A stretch of 64,000 bases of DNA from JAAYCU01 sp964401335 (GCA_964401335.1 CAYNYK010000007.1:11854-75853); one strand, 5' to 3'; positions 16,431 through 25,817 are shown, counted from the first letter of the stretch. Notes: a model not told the origin generated them from the letters alone. Made by a program: numbers and translations.

Positions 16431-18428
16431 CTACAATTTCTCGGCCACCAGTTTCAGCCACTCGTCGATTCGCCGATCACGGAAAATGTTGGCGGGAGCC
16501 CCGCCGACGATATCCCAGTAAAGCTCACAACCCGTACTTTCACATGCCTTGGCCATCTGGTTTCTCTGCTTGCTCAGTACTTTTGCGGCCTTGAATTTTT
16601 CTTTGGCCTTTTCGAGCATCGCCGAGCGGGCCTGTTGGTCGGCAACCTCTTTTAACCCGACAACATATTCGGCCCCGGCGATCATGTAATTCAGGGCCCG
16701 GTATTCGAGCAGCAGGTAGGCCAAAGACCGTTCGAAACGGTCGATGCGCTCTCGAACCACGGTTTCGACGGCCTGCCCGTGAGCCTGCCGAGCGTATCCT
16801 TCGGCCTGCTCCAGATGGACGATGGCGTTAGCCACATAGGCTTTAACGTCGTCCGGGTAAAGCTGCCCTGCGGGATGATCGTGAATTTCCTTCAGGATAT
16901 TCGTTTTCCAGTATTGCAGGGTCGGCTGGGCCTTTTCCACGTCCCCGTAAGCCCGACGCATGGTCCCGGCCTGATCGAGATAAAATTGCCGGAAATAATC
17001 CTGACAGATGTTTTCCACATCGGCGGTGGTTTGCCACATCAGTTTGCAGAGCACGTGGAGATTGAAGCTCTTGGTCCGCCGCCCGATGTAGGCAATGGGC
17101 AACTCGAATCCGGCCAAACCCTGCTCGCGGAACCAGCGCGAATCGGTTTCCAGGATAGGCAGAGGCAGTGGGTGCCAGCCAAATAAGCCCCAGTGCCGAG
17201 CATATTTGCCGTGAAACACAAAAGGGCAATCCGCCTCTTTGCATAGTTTGTTCCATTGGGCAAAGGTATCGCGGAACTCCGGCTTGGTTCGGGGGTCGTC
17301 AAAAGGCACGGCCAGATCCCGACTATGCGTACAGAGAGTGACGGTCAGGCCGGGCAAAGGGCGTTCCCGCTCGGGCGGAGCCATGTGCGCCTGATAGGCG
17401 AAATGCGTATAACGCACATGCGGGGCCGCCTTTTTCAGCTCGGTATATACCCGATTGCTCAGATTCATGACTCGGTCATCTGATGACGTATCGCGGCACA
17501 AAGGGCATTCGCACCAGCCGGCGGCGTCGTTAGGCCAGGGCGCAAAATACTCGATGTCCGGGTTTTCCTTGAGAAAACGGATCATATTGTCAATATAGTG
17601 ACGGACGGCGTCCTCGTTACCGGTGCAAAACTGGCCGAGATGCGTGCGCTGGCCGTTGACCATCGGCCGCCAATCCGGGTTCTTTTTGAAATCATCCTCG
17701 GAAAGGAACAAAAACAGACAATGCCCGCCCATCCCCGGAATGATGCCTCGCTTGCGCATTTCGGGAACAAGTTTTCGAAAATGCGGCCAATGGGTAAAGA
17801 CCACGGGGTGAAGGTCGATGGCCAACTGAAAGATGTTCATCCGGTTTTTCGCCATCCAGTCCACGATACCGGGCATGGTACCCATGACCGCATCCGAAAA
17901 GGGTGTACCCTCCGGCCCCAGGTCGTAGATCAGAAATTGGTACATACGCACGCTGAAATCGGGGACTTCACGCACCTCGATACCCGATTGCATGTAACGA
18001 ATCACGTCGGCGGTGCTCTTCCGCGGAACTACTTCGTCCGCCTGATCGGGGTAATACCATCGACAACCAAGCCGTTCGAGGAAATCGTAGACGGCGTACA
18101 AGGTGCCCCGTTTCCCCCCGCCGAGCAAAAGGAGATCGTCGTTCCGCGTACGAAGAATATACCCTTCTTCCCCGAGGAGGGCTTGTTCCGCGCCTTCGGG
18201 CTTATCCAGAATCAGGCAAGCGGCATCGGCCGGAGCTTGGGCAATGATCGGAGGATTTTCACCGGTAATTTGCTTCAGATAACGTTGTAGCTCCTGAGCC
18301 GCAAAAAGCTCGGTTTCGCCGGCGCCCGCCGGCTGCACAATGTTCAGCGAGGCGGCCTGCACGGAAGCCATCCGGCCAATCGAACAAAAGACGGCCACCG
18401 CAAGAATGAATCTAGCAAAATGGTTCAC
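16431..18428 (-). CDS. Secreted DUF4838 protein (glycoside-hydrolase-like)
   Basis: The precursor starts best at a GTG (18428): GGGAG precedes it and it gives a normal signal peptide (FARFILAVAVFCSIGRMASV, cleavage after QAA). Residues about 25-130 form a GH20b/alpha-glucuronidase-like N-terminal domain (ELFAAQELQRYLKQITG, GTLYAVYDFLERLGCRWYYP). The DUF4838 barrel follows, with APWPNDAAGWCECPLCRD and LPIAYIGRRTKSFNLHVLCK. Such proteins are common in polysaccharide-degrading planctomycetes and Bacteroidetes; the activity is undefined. An in-frame ATG at 18476 would disrupt the signal peptide. Confidence 0.83.
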   Translation of the reverse strand: MNHFARFILAVAVFCSIGRMASVQAASLNIVQPAGAGETELFAAQELQRYLKQITGENPPIIAQAPADAACLILDKPEGAEQALLGEEGYILRTRNDDLLLLGGGKRGTLYAVYDFLERLGCRWYYPDQADEVVPRKSTADVIRYMQSGIEVREVPDFSVRMYQFLIYDLGPEGTPFSDAVMGTMPGIVDWMAKNRMNIFQLAIDLHPVVFTHWPHFRKLVPEMRKRGIIPGMGGHCLFLFLSEDDFKKNPDWRPMVNGQRTHLGQFCTGNEDAVRHYIDNMIRFLKENPDIEYFAPWPNDAAGWCECPLCRDTSSDDRVMNLSNRVYTELKKAAPHVRYTHFAYQAHMAPPERERPLPGLTVTLCTHSRDLAVPFDDPRTKPEFRDTFAQWNKLCKEADCPFVFHGKYARHWGLFGWHPLPLPILETDSRWFREQGLAGFELPIAYIGRRTKSFNLHVLCKLMWQTTADVENICQDYFRQFYLDQAGTMRRAYGDVEKAQPTLQYWKTNILKEIHDHPAGQLYPDDVKAYVANAIVHLEQAEGYARQAHGQAVETVVRERIDRFERSLAYLLLEYRALNYMIAGAEYVVGLKEVADQQARSAMLEKAKEKFKAAKVLSKQRNQMAKACESTGCELYWDIVGGAPANIFRDRRIDEWLKLVAEKL

Positions 18429-18543
18429 TATACTGTTCTCCCTTGAAATAAAGCACCATCCGTGCATAATCAGCATCGAACAATGGCTATGCTAATCTGA
18501 CTTCTCGGATTTGTCACCCGTTTACCCGGCGAGGAGGTCGATC

Positions 18544-19857
18544 ATGAAAGAACATTTGTCGAACCAGCATAACCAGCCGCTGATCGACCGACGGCGATTT
18601 CTCAGAAGTGCGGCCGCGGCTTTGCTCTGGAGTAGTGGCCGACATCGTATTGCCTCGGCCGCCGATCAGGAAAATTTCCCACCCGCCCGTCCGGTGACCC
18701 GCGGGCCGAAGAGCCATTTTTTCGGGTATTACGACAAGTGCCCGTGGGACCGGAGCGGCCGATATCTGTTGGCCATGGAGATCGACTTTTTTGAACGCCA
18801 ACCCAAAGAGGGTGAAGCTCTGACGATCGGGATGGTGGATTTGGCCACGGATAACCACTACATCCCCCTCGATAAAACACTGGCCTGGAACTGGCAACAG
18901 GGCACGATGCTTCAGTGGATGGGCAGCGCACCCGACAAGGAAATCATCTATAACAGTTTGGAAGGGGACCGTTATATTTCCGTCATTCGCGACGTGCGGA
19001 CCAGCAAGACGCGCAAATTACCCCGGCCGACCTACGCCCTCAGCTCCGACGGCCAACAGGCGGTGAGCTTGGATTTTGAGCGGGTAAATCATTTACGGCC
19101 GGGTTACGGTTACATGGCCTTGCCGGATAAGACCCAATATGAACCCGCCCCGGCGAATGCGGGTATTTATTGGATGGATACCAAGACCGGCGAAAACCGC
19201 CGGATCCTCGATCTGGCCTGGGCGAGCCAACATCGGCGCGACGAGCGTTTCGAGGGAGCCAAGCACTGGTTCAACCACCTGCAGTTCAATCCGTCCGGTA
19301 AACGGTTCCTGTTTCTGCACCGTTGGCAGAATCCGGAGCGTACTCTGCCGCCCGGGCCACCGACGTATTCAGGACGTTATACACGGATGTATACGGCCAA
19401 TGCGGACGGGACCGACGCTCGCCTGTTGTACGATGAGGGCATGTTCTCGCATTTCGACTGGCGGGACGACCGGACCATCCTGGCCTGGATCGCAACCGCG
19501 GACAAGGGGACGCACTTTTTCCTGATCGACGCCCTGACCGGCGAACGGGAGGCGGTGGCCGAAGGAATCCTCACAATGGACGGACACTGTTCCTATTCGC
19601 CGGATCGACGCTGGTTCCTGTGCGATACGTATCCCGACGACGAACACAAGCAGACCCTGATGCTGGTCCGCTCGGCGGATTACAAGCGAATCGACATCGG
19701 CCGGTTTTACCAGCCGCCGCACCTGTTGCATCAACCGTATCGCTGCGACCTGCATCCACGCTGGAACCGTGACGGCACCCAGGTGTGCATCGATTCGACC
19801 CATGAGGGCAGCCGCCAGATGTATGTGATCGATGTATCGCGTTATACCCGGGCGTAG
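18544..19857 (+). CDS. Oligogalacturonate lyase-like beta-propeller protein, Tat-exported
   Basis: The 437-residue precursor has a twin-arginine signal (DRRRFLRSAAAALLW), implying folded export. The mature part is a WD40/TolB-like propeller with repeats such as HFFGYYDKCPWDRSGRYLLA, HLQFNPSGKRFLFLHRW and HCSYSPDRRWFLCDTYPDD. The His/Arg-rich ends (LLHQPYRCDLHPRWNRDG, CIDSTHEGSRQMYVIDV) match oligogalacturonate lyase relatives, which cleave pectin fragments in a Mn-dependent way. GAGGAGG seven bases before the ATG fixes the start. It diverges from the DUF4838 gene, suggesting a shared sugar-scavenging role. Confidence 0.85.
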   Translation: MKEHLSNQHNQPLIDRRRFLRSAAAALLWSSGRHRIASAADQENFPPARPVTRGPKSHFFGYYDKCPWDRSGRYLLAMEIDFFERQPKEGEALTIGMVDLATDNHYIPLDKTLAWNWQQGTMLQWMGSAPDKEIIYNSLEGDRYISVIRDVRTSKTRKLPRPTYALSSDGQQAVSLDFERVNHLRPGYGYMALPDKTQYEPAPANAGIYWMDTKTGENRRILDLAWASQHRRDERFEGAKHWFNHLQFNPSGKRFLFLHRWQNPERTLPPGPPTYSGRYTRMYTANADGTDARLLYDEGMFSHFDWRDDRTILAWIATADKGTHFFLIDALTGEREAVAEGILTMDGHCSYSPDRRWFLCDTYPDDEHKQTLMLVRSADYKRIDIGRFYQPPHLLHQPYRCDLHPRWNRDGTQVCIDSTHEGSRQMYVIDVSRYTRA

Positions 19858-19869
19858 AGGCGACCGGGC

Positions 19870-21657
19870 TCAATTCTTCGTCGTTTCCTCAGCCAATGCG
19901 GCGATTTCCGCTGGACTGAGGCCCCGTTTGTAAATACGTACGTCCTTCATCCGACCTTTGAAATAGTCACCACAAACGAACCCGATCGTCAAAGGCCGGT
20001 CACTATTCAAATCATAGTCTTTCGGATCGAAAGCCGCCGATGTGGCCACCACTTCGCCGTCAATATAAAGCGTCAGGCGGTCGTTCGCCTTGACGACGGT
20101 CAGATGTTTCCATCCTCCGGGAAAGACATGGTCGTGGCTGACGCATTTGCCCGCCTCGGTGGAGTAGATGTGGCCGGGCAGGTCGTATTCCCAGTTCCAG
20201 GTACCCGCAAACAGCTTGCCCTGGTAGACGGCCAGGCAGGGCGTTCGGGATATACCGGGGGACCCGGCATAATTTCGGACGACCGGCGGCTTTTCATCAT
20301 CGCGGTTACTGGCCCAGATGACATTGCCGGTCCCCCGGCCGTGTTGGTCGGAAGTCCGGGTGAACTGGATGGCGCTGCCGAACCCTTGTCGCCCCAGGGT
20401 GGCCAGATACGTCCAGGCGACGGAATTATCGTCATAACGATAAACCTCACCCGTCGGCCAGGCGGAGCCGTACAGCTTGCCGTTGTAAACGATCAAGGCC
20501 ATCACCTCTTTTTCAGCGTTGTCCTGATAGGTAGTCTGCAAGCGCCCCCTATCCATCCATTCCTCGCTCCCATCGCAGGCATAGACATGGCCGGAAGGAA
20601 ACGTGCCGGCCAACAGTTCGCCCCGATAAGCCGTTAATGACCAAATCTGGTAATTGGCCTTGCCGCCGGGACGGCCGAGCCGGGTCCAGGCGTCATTGCC
20701 GTCATATTCGAAAACACCACTCGTCCAGGTATGGAGCTTTCCCCGACAGACCCCGAGGCTGGCGGTGCCGCCCATTTTTGTTTCCACCGCGGTCCATTTC
20801 TGACCACCCTCATAACGGTAGACACTGGCCGGGTCTCCCCCCTGCGTGCCGGCATAGAGACGATTTTGATAGACGGCCATACATTCGACCCGCTGACAGG
20901 CGCCGACCCGGCCGCAATCTATCCATTGATTGCTGTCTTGGTCATATCGATAGACTTTCCCCGCCGGCCCGTTGGAACCTTCATCGTAGGAAACACCGGC
21001 ATACAGTTCGCCCGCGCAACTGGCCAGACACAGGACATTGCTGCATTGGCCCAGTCGACCGAGATCGTTCCAGCGGGTGCCGCCCTCGTAACGGTAAACG
21101 TGGCCGGGCGGGTTCAAATCCGTGCGCGAGCCGTTATTCCGCGTGTAGGAACCGGCATAGAGTTTGCCTTTATGCACCGCGAGGCACCATACGCCGACGT
21201 TGTCACACTTTCCGCAGTCCTGCCAGACTCCCATTCTTCCGTCGTCGATTCCGAAAAAGAGGTTACGCCGGTTTGCCGAGGTGCGGTATTGGCCGTTGGT
21301 CATGGTGAGTTGGAAACCTTTACGCCGTTTGGGATCATACTGGCCGAGGATGTCGCCCGGATCGTCAATGTCTTCATCGGACTGGAGCCACAGCGAAACG
21401 GTAAAGGAATCCGCACCGAGACCGAGGCGTTCACCATCCAGAACCTCGACATATCCCTTCCCGTCGAACCGGGCCCCCTCGTTTGTCAGTTGGACGCCGT
21501 GGTTGACACCGTGCAATTGGCGGCCGGAATAGTCCTGACAGTCACCGGCGAGCTTCCAATGTCCGATCAAACCGTCATCCGCCCCCATGACCACCGAGGG
21601 CACACCTAATCCGTAAGTGAGAATTCCGATCAGCCGCAGTCGTATGGATAATCTCAT
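19870..21657 (-). CDS. Secreted LamG-like protein with a beta-propeller inserted in the LamG fold
   Basis: The 595-residue precursor has a signal peptide ending VVMGA. A LamG/concanavalin domain begins at about residue 27 (DGLIGHWKLAGDCQDYSG, then SFTVSLWLQSDED, GFQLTMTNG and NLFFGIDDGR). Its second half (GGWKHLTVVKANDRLTLYID, then FKGRMKDVRIYKRGLSPAEI) appears only at about 515-590. Between them lie about 370 residues of Kelch-like blades (LYAGSYTRNN, LYAGVSYDEG, LYAGTQGGD, LLAGTFPSGHVYAC, LYGSAWPTGEVYRYDD, LFAGTWNWEYDLPGHIYS). It is convergent with the lyase-like gene with a 12-bp gap. Confidence 0.85.
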   Translation of the reverse strand: MRLSIRLRLIGILTYGLGVPSVVMGADDGLIGHWKLAGDCQDYSGRQLHGVNHGVQLTNEGARFDGKGYVEVLDGERLGLGADSFTVSLWLQSDEDIDDPGDILGQYDPKRRKGFQLTMTNGQYRTSANRRNLFFGIDDGRMGVWQDCGKCDNVGVWCLAVHKGKLYAGSYTRNNGSRTDLNPPGHVYRYEGGTRWNDLGRLGQCSNVLCLASCAGELYAGVSYDEGSNGPAGKVYRYDQDSNQWIDCGRVGACQRVECMAVYQNRLYAGTQGGDPASVYRYEGGQKWTAVETKMGGTASLGVCRGKLHTWTSGVFEYDGNDAWTRLGRPGGKANYQIWSLTAYRGELLAGTFPSGHVYACDGSEEWMDRGRLQTTYQDNAEKEVMALIVYNGKLYGSAWPTGEVYRYDDNSVAWTYLATLGRQGFGSAIQFTRTSDQHGRGTGNVIWASNRDDEKPPVVRNYAGSPGISRTPCLAVYQGKLFAGTWNWEYDLPGHIYSTEAGKCVSHDHVFPGGWKHLTVVKANDRLTLYIDGEVVATSAAFDPKDYDLNSDRPLTIGFVCGDYFKGRMKDVRIYKRGLSPAEIAALAEETTKN

Positions 21658-21914
21658 GAGTTACGATCCATCTGGTAACACGGGTTTCAACCCTCTATCC
21701 AAGCCTATATCTTTAAAATCGCCAATACGCTTGACCATAAAAGAATCCGATGGATTATTCCCAAATCTACAAAAAGCACAAGGCCCAGTCTGGGCATAGA
21801 ATCCCATTATCACGATAATTGTTAAGAATAGGTCTCGTGGATTACACTGAGCATGGGTGCGTAACATCAGACTTGCGGCGTTGGGTCGGGACTTGGCATA
21901 CAATCGGAGCAGAT

Positions 21915-22819
21915 ATGAGAAGATTGATTTTCATGGCGGTAGCGGCGAGTTTTCTGGCGGGTTGCGGCGCGGCGGGGAAGGCCGACCTGCGGGTGATGAC
22001 CTTCAACATTCGTCTTGGGACGGCCGAGGACGGGGAGGACCACTGGAACCATCGGCGGGAGATGCTTTTCCAAGTCCTGCACGACCATCAGCCGGACGTT
22101 GTCGGCCTTCAGGAAGCCCTGCGGTTTCAGCTTGACGAGATGCGCGAGGCGGTACCGGAGTATGGTGAGATTGCCGCGGGTCGGGACGACGGCAACAACG
22201 GAGGCGAAGCGTCGGCTATCTTCTACCGGTCGGCAAGGTTGAAAGTCGATGAGTCCGGTACCTTCTGGTTGTCGAATACGCCCGAGACGCCGGGCTCGAA
22301 GCATTGGGGGAACATCTACCCGCGTATCTGCACGTGGGCCCGCTTCCGGGACCGGCGGACGGGCGACCGATTCTACGTATACAACACCCACCTGGACCAC
22401 CAATCGCAGGCGGCCCGCGAGCGCGGAGCGGAACTGATCGTCCAGCGCATCAACGGGCGAACGCACCATGATCCGTTTATCCTCACGGGCGACCTGAACG
22501 CAAATGAATGCAACCCGGTGGTGCGATATCTCAAAGGCGAGCTACCGGCCGTGCCCGCGAAGCCGGACGATTCGGCGACCGTTTCTCCACTGGCAGACAC
22601 CTTTCGCGTGATCCATCCGGATATAACACCGGCCGGCACCTTCCACGCCTTCACCGGCCAGCGGAACGGCGACAAAATCGACTATATCCTTGCCTCGCCC
22701 GAATGGCGCGTTCTGGAGGCGGCCATTGTCTATGACAACCGGGACGGACGGTATCCATCTGACCATNNNNNNNNNNCCATTTTCCCGTAACGGCGGTCGT
22801 TCGACTGCACAAAGAATAA
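21915..22819 (+). CDS. Endonuclease/exonuclease/phosphatase family lipoprotein, interrupted by an assembly gap
   Basis: The ATG at 21915 (GGAG seven bases upstream) gives a lipoprotein signal (FMAVAASFLAGC). The EEP fold follows with its catalytic residues: TFNIRLG (Asn), GLQEA (Glu), YNTHLDHQS (His), LTGDLNANE (Asp, Asn), GDKIDYIL (Asp) and the final SDH. Ten N at 22767-22776 break the frame. After the gap the sequence reads H-FPVTAVVRLHKE and a TAA, which is the expected SDHFPV end. The true protein is probably 296 residues. Members act on nucleic acids, phosphoinositides or sphingomyelin; the substrate is unknown. Confidence 0.85.
22767..22776. other. Scaffold gap (10 N)
   Basis: The flanks end in GACCAT and restart with CCAT. 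Collapsing the duplicate CCAT and removing the N restores one reading frame, so the two contigs probably overlap by four bases and no sequence is missing. Confidence 0.75.
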
Positions 22820-23127
22820 GAGAAGAAGTAAAATATCCGGCAGCAGACAAGTACGAAGCGCCAGCGAGGGAAACGCATTACCAGCCCGCAGCAGTTTACC
22901 TCGCCTGGGCGGGCGAGCAAGGAAATAAGATGCCGAGTTAGCAAGACAGCAAGTATGCAAGGCAGCGAGGCCAGACCAGCGACCTTCCTCGCTTACTTTC
23001 TAAATCGCTGACACGCTTACTCGCTTACTTGCTCGTTTTCCATATTCAATAGGGACCCTTTTTCCTTCCCTGGCCCGATTTATTCTTTGGTTTTACCACA
23101 GAGTCCCGCTTGGACAGGCCTCCATAA

Positions 23128-23143
23128 TGAATTATCCGGGATA
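23128..23143 (+). repeat. Dispersed palindromic repeat copy (TGAATTATCCGGGATA)
   Basis: Its core ATTATCC-G-GGATA is a near-perfect palindrome. It is preceded by CCTCCATAA, matching the CTCCGTGGTG that precedes other copies (minus-strand 6521-6539; 54721-54736). Confidence 0.6.
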
Positions 23144-23150
23144 GGGCGAT

Positions 23151-23171
23151 GCACTGGCGAGACGCCAGTGC
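23151..23171 (+). repeat. Perfect 9-bp stem hairpin
   Basis: GCACTGGCG, a three-base AGA loop, and CGCCAGTGC form a perfect hairpin downstream of the nqr-apbE operon on its strand. No T-run follows, so it is more likely an intergenic repeat or mRNA-stabilising structure than a simple terminator. Confidence 0.6.
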
Positions 23172-23279
23172 CACTCCTACCACCTCAAATCCCGAACCCG
23201 ACACCCCATACCCAAGACCCGACAACAAACGCTGACTATCCATTTCGACACGACGATCTGATCGATTTATCGTCGCCGG

Positions 23280-23507
23280 TTATTCAGGCTCGGACGAGGA
23301 ATCGGGGTGGACGTTGATTTGCACGAGAGGTTGCTCGTGCCCGCCGTCGCAGCGACCCGGCTCGTCGAGGTCCGAACGGCCGCAGACACAGGCGCGACGT
23401 CCGCCCTTTTTCATCACCAGGCCAACCCACAAGCCCACCAACGCCAGGCCGAAGAACGGGATGGCCAGGCCGACAACGATCAGGATAGTGGATACGTTCA
23501 CCATCAT
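23280..23507 (-). CDS. Small Cys-rich membrane protein in the nqrM position
   Basis: The 75-residue protein has one membrane helix (MMVNVSTILIVVGLAIPFFG, then LALVGLWVGLVM) followed by a basic loop and a Cys/His cluster (CVCGRSDLDEPGRCDGGHE). Its ATG overlaps the apbE stop by four bases, so it is translationally coupled to the nqr operon. In gammaproteobacteria the same slot holds NqrM (DUF539), a small one-helix protein with four Cys needed for iron delivery to the NQR. The Cys pattern here is not the classical NqrM one, so homology is unproven; function by position is an inference. Confidence 0.6.
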   Translation of the reverse strand: MMVNVSTILIVVGLAIPFFGLALVGLWVGLVMKKGGRRACVCGRSDLDEPGRCDGGHEQPLVQINVHPDSSSEPE

Positions 23508-24544
23508 CGATCATACGCCTCGAACGCAGGTGTCACCCGCGATTCCATTGTAGTATCGTCCTGTCGGATAAGAAACAAGACGGCCAGTTTTTCACGTTCC
23601 GCGACCGCAAAACCTTCCTGCGGCCCCAGGACCATCAAAGCGGTGGCCCAGGCATCGGCCCACATGCACTGCTCGTGCAGCACGGTAACCGAGGCAAGCG
23701 TGTGCCCGACCGGCCGGGCCGTGCGTGGGTCGATGGCGTGCGATATCCGCCGCCCATCCTTGACAAAAAAATTGCGGTAATCCCCCGAGGTGGCGATGGA
23801 AATGTCGGTCAACTCCAGGACACGCTCCAAGGGGCGGCCTTCGCCGACGGGCTTTTCCACCGCGATGCGCCATAGCCGATCCTTATCGCGTCGCCCGCGT
23901 AGTCGCACCTCTCCGCCAATTTCAACCATATAGGCGACGATACGGTGTTGCTCCAAGACGGCCGCCACCCGGTCCACCCCATATCCCTTGGCGATGGCGC
24001 TGAGATCGCAATACATGCCGGAGTGAGTTCGGGTCACGGTCCGATGTGCCGGATCAATCAGCAGCTTTCGATAACCGACGGCCTCGGTCAGTCGCTCCAG
24101 CGTGGCCGCGTCGGGTTCCTCGTAATGATCGAGCCCGGGACCGAAACCGTAGGCATTGACCACCGGCCCGACGGTAATATCGAACGCGCCTGCGCTTCGT
24201 TCGCTCACTTCCAATGCGGCCTGGAAAACCCCGAACGTCTCGGTCGAAAGCGTGAAAGGTTGCCCCACCTCGCTCCGGTTGAACCGAGAAAGCTCCGAGT
24301 CTGGCAGCCAGGTGGACATCTTTTGATTAACGTCTTCCAAGGTTTTAGCGATATCCGCTTCAAGCCGGCGTTCGGCCGCTTCGTCCCAGGAATCCGGCGG
24401 CGGGAGGAACTTAATATTATAGGTGGTGCCCATCGTCTCGCCGGAAAGATGAATTTCCCGCGATCCGCGCCCGGCGAACCGGTAGGCCAGAAAGGCAAAA
24501 ACAATGATCAACAGGATGAGGGGGAAGCGGTGAAGCTGATGCAT
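23504..24544 (-). CDS. apbE: FAD:protein FMN transferase (ApbE)
   Basis: ApbE attaches FMN covalently to Thr in NqrB and NqrC, in the periplasm. The 346-residue product starts with a membrane anchor (LILLIIVFAFLAYRFAG), then shows the family signatures GETMGTTYNIKF, FDITVGPVVNAYGFG, CDLSAIAKGYGVDRVA, VEIGGEVRLRG and HAIDPRTARPVGH with the metal-binding Asp. It follows nqrF by 46 bp, consistent with maturation of the same complex. An upstream in-frame ATG (24607) would overlap the nqrF end; 24544 gives the normal anchor. Confidence 0.93.
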   Translation of the reverse strand: MHQLHRFPLILLIIVFAFLAYRFAGRGSREIHLSGETMGTTYNIKFLPPPDSWDEAAERRLEADIAKTLEDVNQKMSTWLPDSELSRFNRSEVGQPFTLSTETFGVFQAALEVSERSAGAFDITVGPVVNAYGFGPGLDHYEEPDAATLERLTEAVGYRKLLIDPAHRTVTRTHSGMYCDLSAIAKGYGVDRVAAVLEQHRIVAYMVEIGGEVRLRGRRDKDRLWRIAVEKPVGEGRPLERVLELTDISIATSGDYRNFFVKDGRRISHAIDPRTARPVGHTLASVTVLHEQCMWADAWATALMVLGPQEGFAVAEREKLAVLFLIRQDDTTMESRVTPAFEAYDR

Positions 24545-24590
24545 GGGCGCATTTTCAAGGCGCGAGGCGGAGCTGGTGCCAGGAGAGGAG

Positions 24591-25817
24591 TTAGAATCCG
24601 AAGTCATCCAGCATGATGTCCTTGCGCTCGACACCGAGATCGAGCAGCATGTTGATGCAGGCGTTGTTCATCACGCCCGGCCCGCACAAATAGTATTCCA
24701 CGTCTTCCGGGGCGGGGTGCCGAGCGAGGTATTGATCGTGGACCACCTGATGAATGAACCCGGTGGGTCCGTTCCAATTGTCCTCCGGCAGCGGCTCGGA
24801 CAAGGCCAAGTGCCAACTAAAATTGTCACGTTCGGCCGCCAGCTTGTTAAACTCCTCGACGTAGAAGGCCTCCCGCACACTACGCGCCCCGTACCAGAAA
24901 GAGACCTTCCGCCGAGTATCGAGACGGTAGAACAGATCGAAAATATGCGAACGCATGGGGGCCATCCCCGCACCCCCGCCGATAAAAACCATCTCCGCGT
25001 TGGTGTCGCGGGCGAAGAACTCGCCGAACGGTCCCTTGATGATGACCTCGTCGCCCGGTTTGAGATTAAAAATAAAGGAGGACATCTGGCCGGGCGGGGC
25101 CTTGGGGGCCTCCGGCGGCGGGGTGGCGATCCGCACATTGAGCATTACGATATCGTTTTCCAGTGGAAAGTTGGCCATCGAATAAGCCCGTTCGATGGTC
25201 TCCTCCACCGTGGATTCCAGCTTCCACAGGTCGTACTTGTCCCAGTCGGAGCGGTATTTCTCCTCGATCTGAAAATCGCGAAAACGCACATGATGCGGCG
25301 GGGCCTGAATCTGGATATACCCGCCGGCCCGAAACTCCATCTTCTCGCCCGGCGGCAGCTCGAGTACCAATTCCTTGATAAAGGTGGCCACGTTACGATT
25401 GGAGCGCACCCGGCAAACCCATTGCTTGGCGCTGAATATCTCCGGCGGAATTTCGATCTTCAAGTCGTTTTTGACCTTAACCTGGCAGGAAAGGCGCAAA
25501 CCTTCGCGCGCCTCCTTGCGATTGATGTGGGCCAGTTCGGTGGGCAGAATCGTGCCCCCGCCCTCCTTGATTTTCACCGTGCAGACCCCACAGGTTCCCT
25601 GCCCGCCGCAGGCCGATGGTATAAAAATCCGCTCGTTACCCAATACGTTCAACAACGTGTCGCCGGCCGGCACTTTCAGTGCATTCTCTTTATCCCCGTT
25701 GATCTCAATGCTCACCTCGCCGGTGGGTACCAGTTTGGCCCGCGCGATCAACAGGAGCATAACCAGGGAGACAATCACGCCGGTGAACATCAGCACGCCT
25801 AAAAACACGGTAAACAT
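24591..25817 (-). CDS. nqrF: Na+-NQR subunit F (NADH dehydrogenase, 2Fe-2S and FAD)
   Basis: NqrF is the NADH entry point of the Na+-translocating NADH:quinone oxidoreductase. The 408-residue protein has an N-terminal helix (VFLGVLMFTGVIVSLVMLLL), a plant-type ferredoxin domain with CGGQGTCGVC and a fourth Cys in LRLSCQV, then the FAD domain (RAYSMAN) and the NADH domain (GGGAGMAPMRSHI, then YYLCGPGVMNNAC). It ends in the characteristic DDFGF. It is the last structural gene of nqrABCDEF. Confidence 0.97.
   Translation of the reverse strand: MFTVFLGVLMFTGVIVSLVMLLLIARAKLVPTGEVSIEINGDKENALKVPAGDTLLNVLGNERIFIPSACGGQGTCGVCTVKIKEGGGTILPTELAHINRKEAREGLRLSCQVKVKNDLKIEIPPEIFSAKQWVCRVRSNRNVATFIKELVLELPPGEKMEFRAGGYIQIQAPPHHVRFRDFQIEEKYRSDWDKYDLWKLESTVEETIERAYSMANFPLENDIVMLNVRIATPPPEAPKAPPGQMSSFIFNLKPGDEVIIKGPFGEFFARDTNAEMVFIGGGAGMAPMRSHIFDLFYRLDTRRKVSFWYGARSVREAFYVEEFNKLAAERDNFSWHLALSEPLPEDNWNGPTGFIHQVVHDQYLARHPAPEDVEYYLCGPGVMNNACINMLLDLGVERKDIMLDDFGF

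Larger units (their letters stand above)
22820..23279. other. Intergenic region with simple-sequence and palindromic elements
   Basis: 22910-23035 is rich in AGCAAG/GCGAG steps and their complements (CGCTTACTCGCTTACTTG), forming a loose inverted repeat. A dispersed TGAATTATCCGGGATA copy lies at 23128-23143 and a perfect hairpin at 23151-23171. No supported gene. Confidence 0.5.

Noticed and set aside
22767..22776. Frameshift in the EEP lipoprotein as a real mutation
   Set aside because: The break coincides exactly with a scaffold gap and disappears when the four-base overlap is collapsed.
24607..24607. Upstream ATG for apbE overlapping nqrF
   Set aside because: It would add 21 Ser-rich residues before the membrane anchor; the ATG at 24544 gives the standard N-terminus.
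24543..25802. Long plus-strand frame (419 codons) opposite nqrF and apbE
   Set aside because: It is antisense to clearly conserved nqrF; high GC at third positions opens such frames. No family features.
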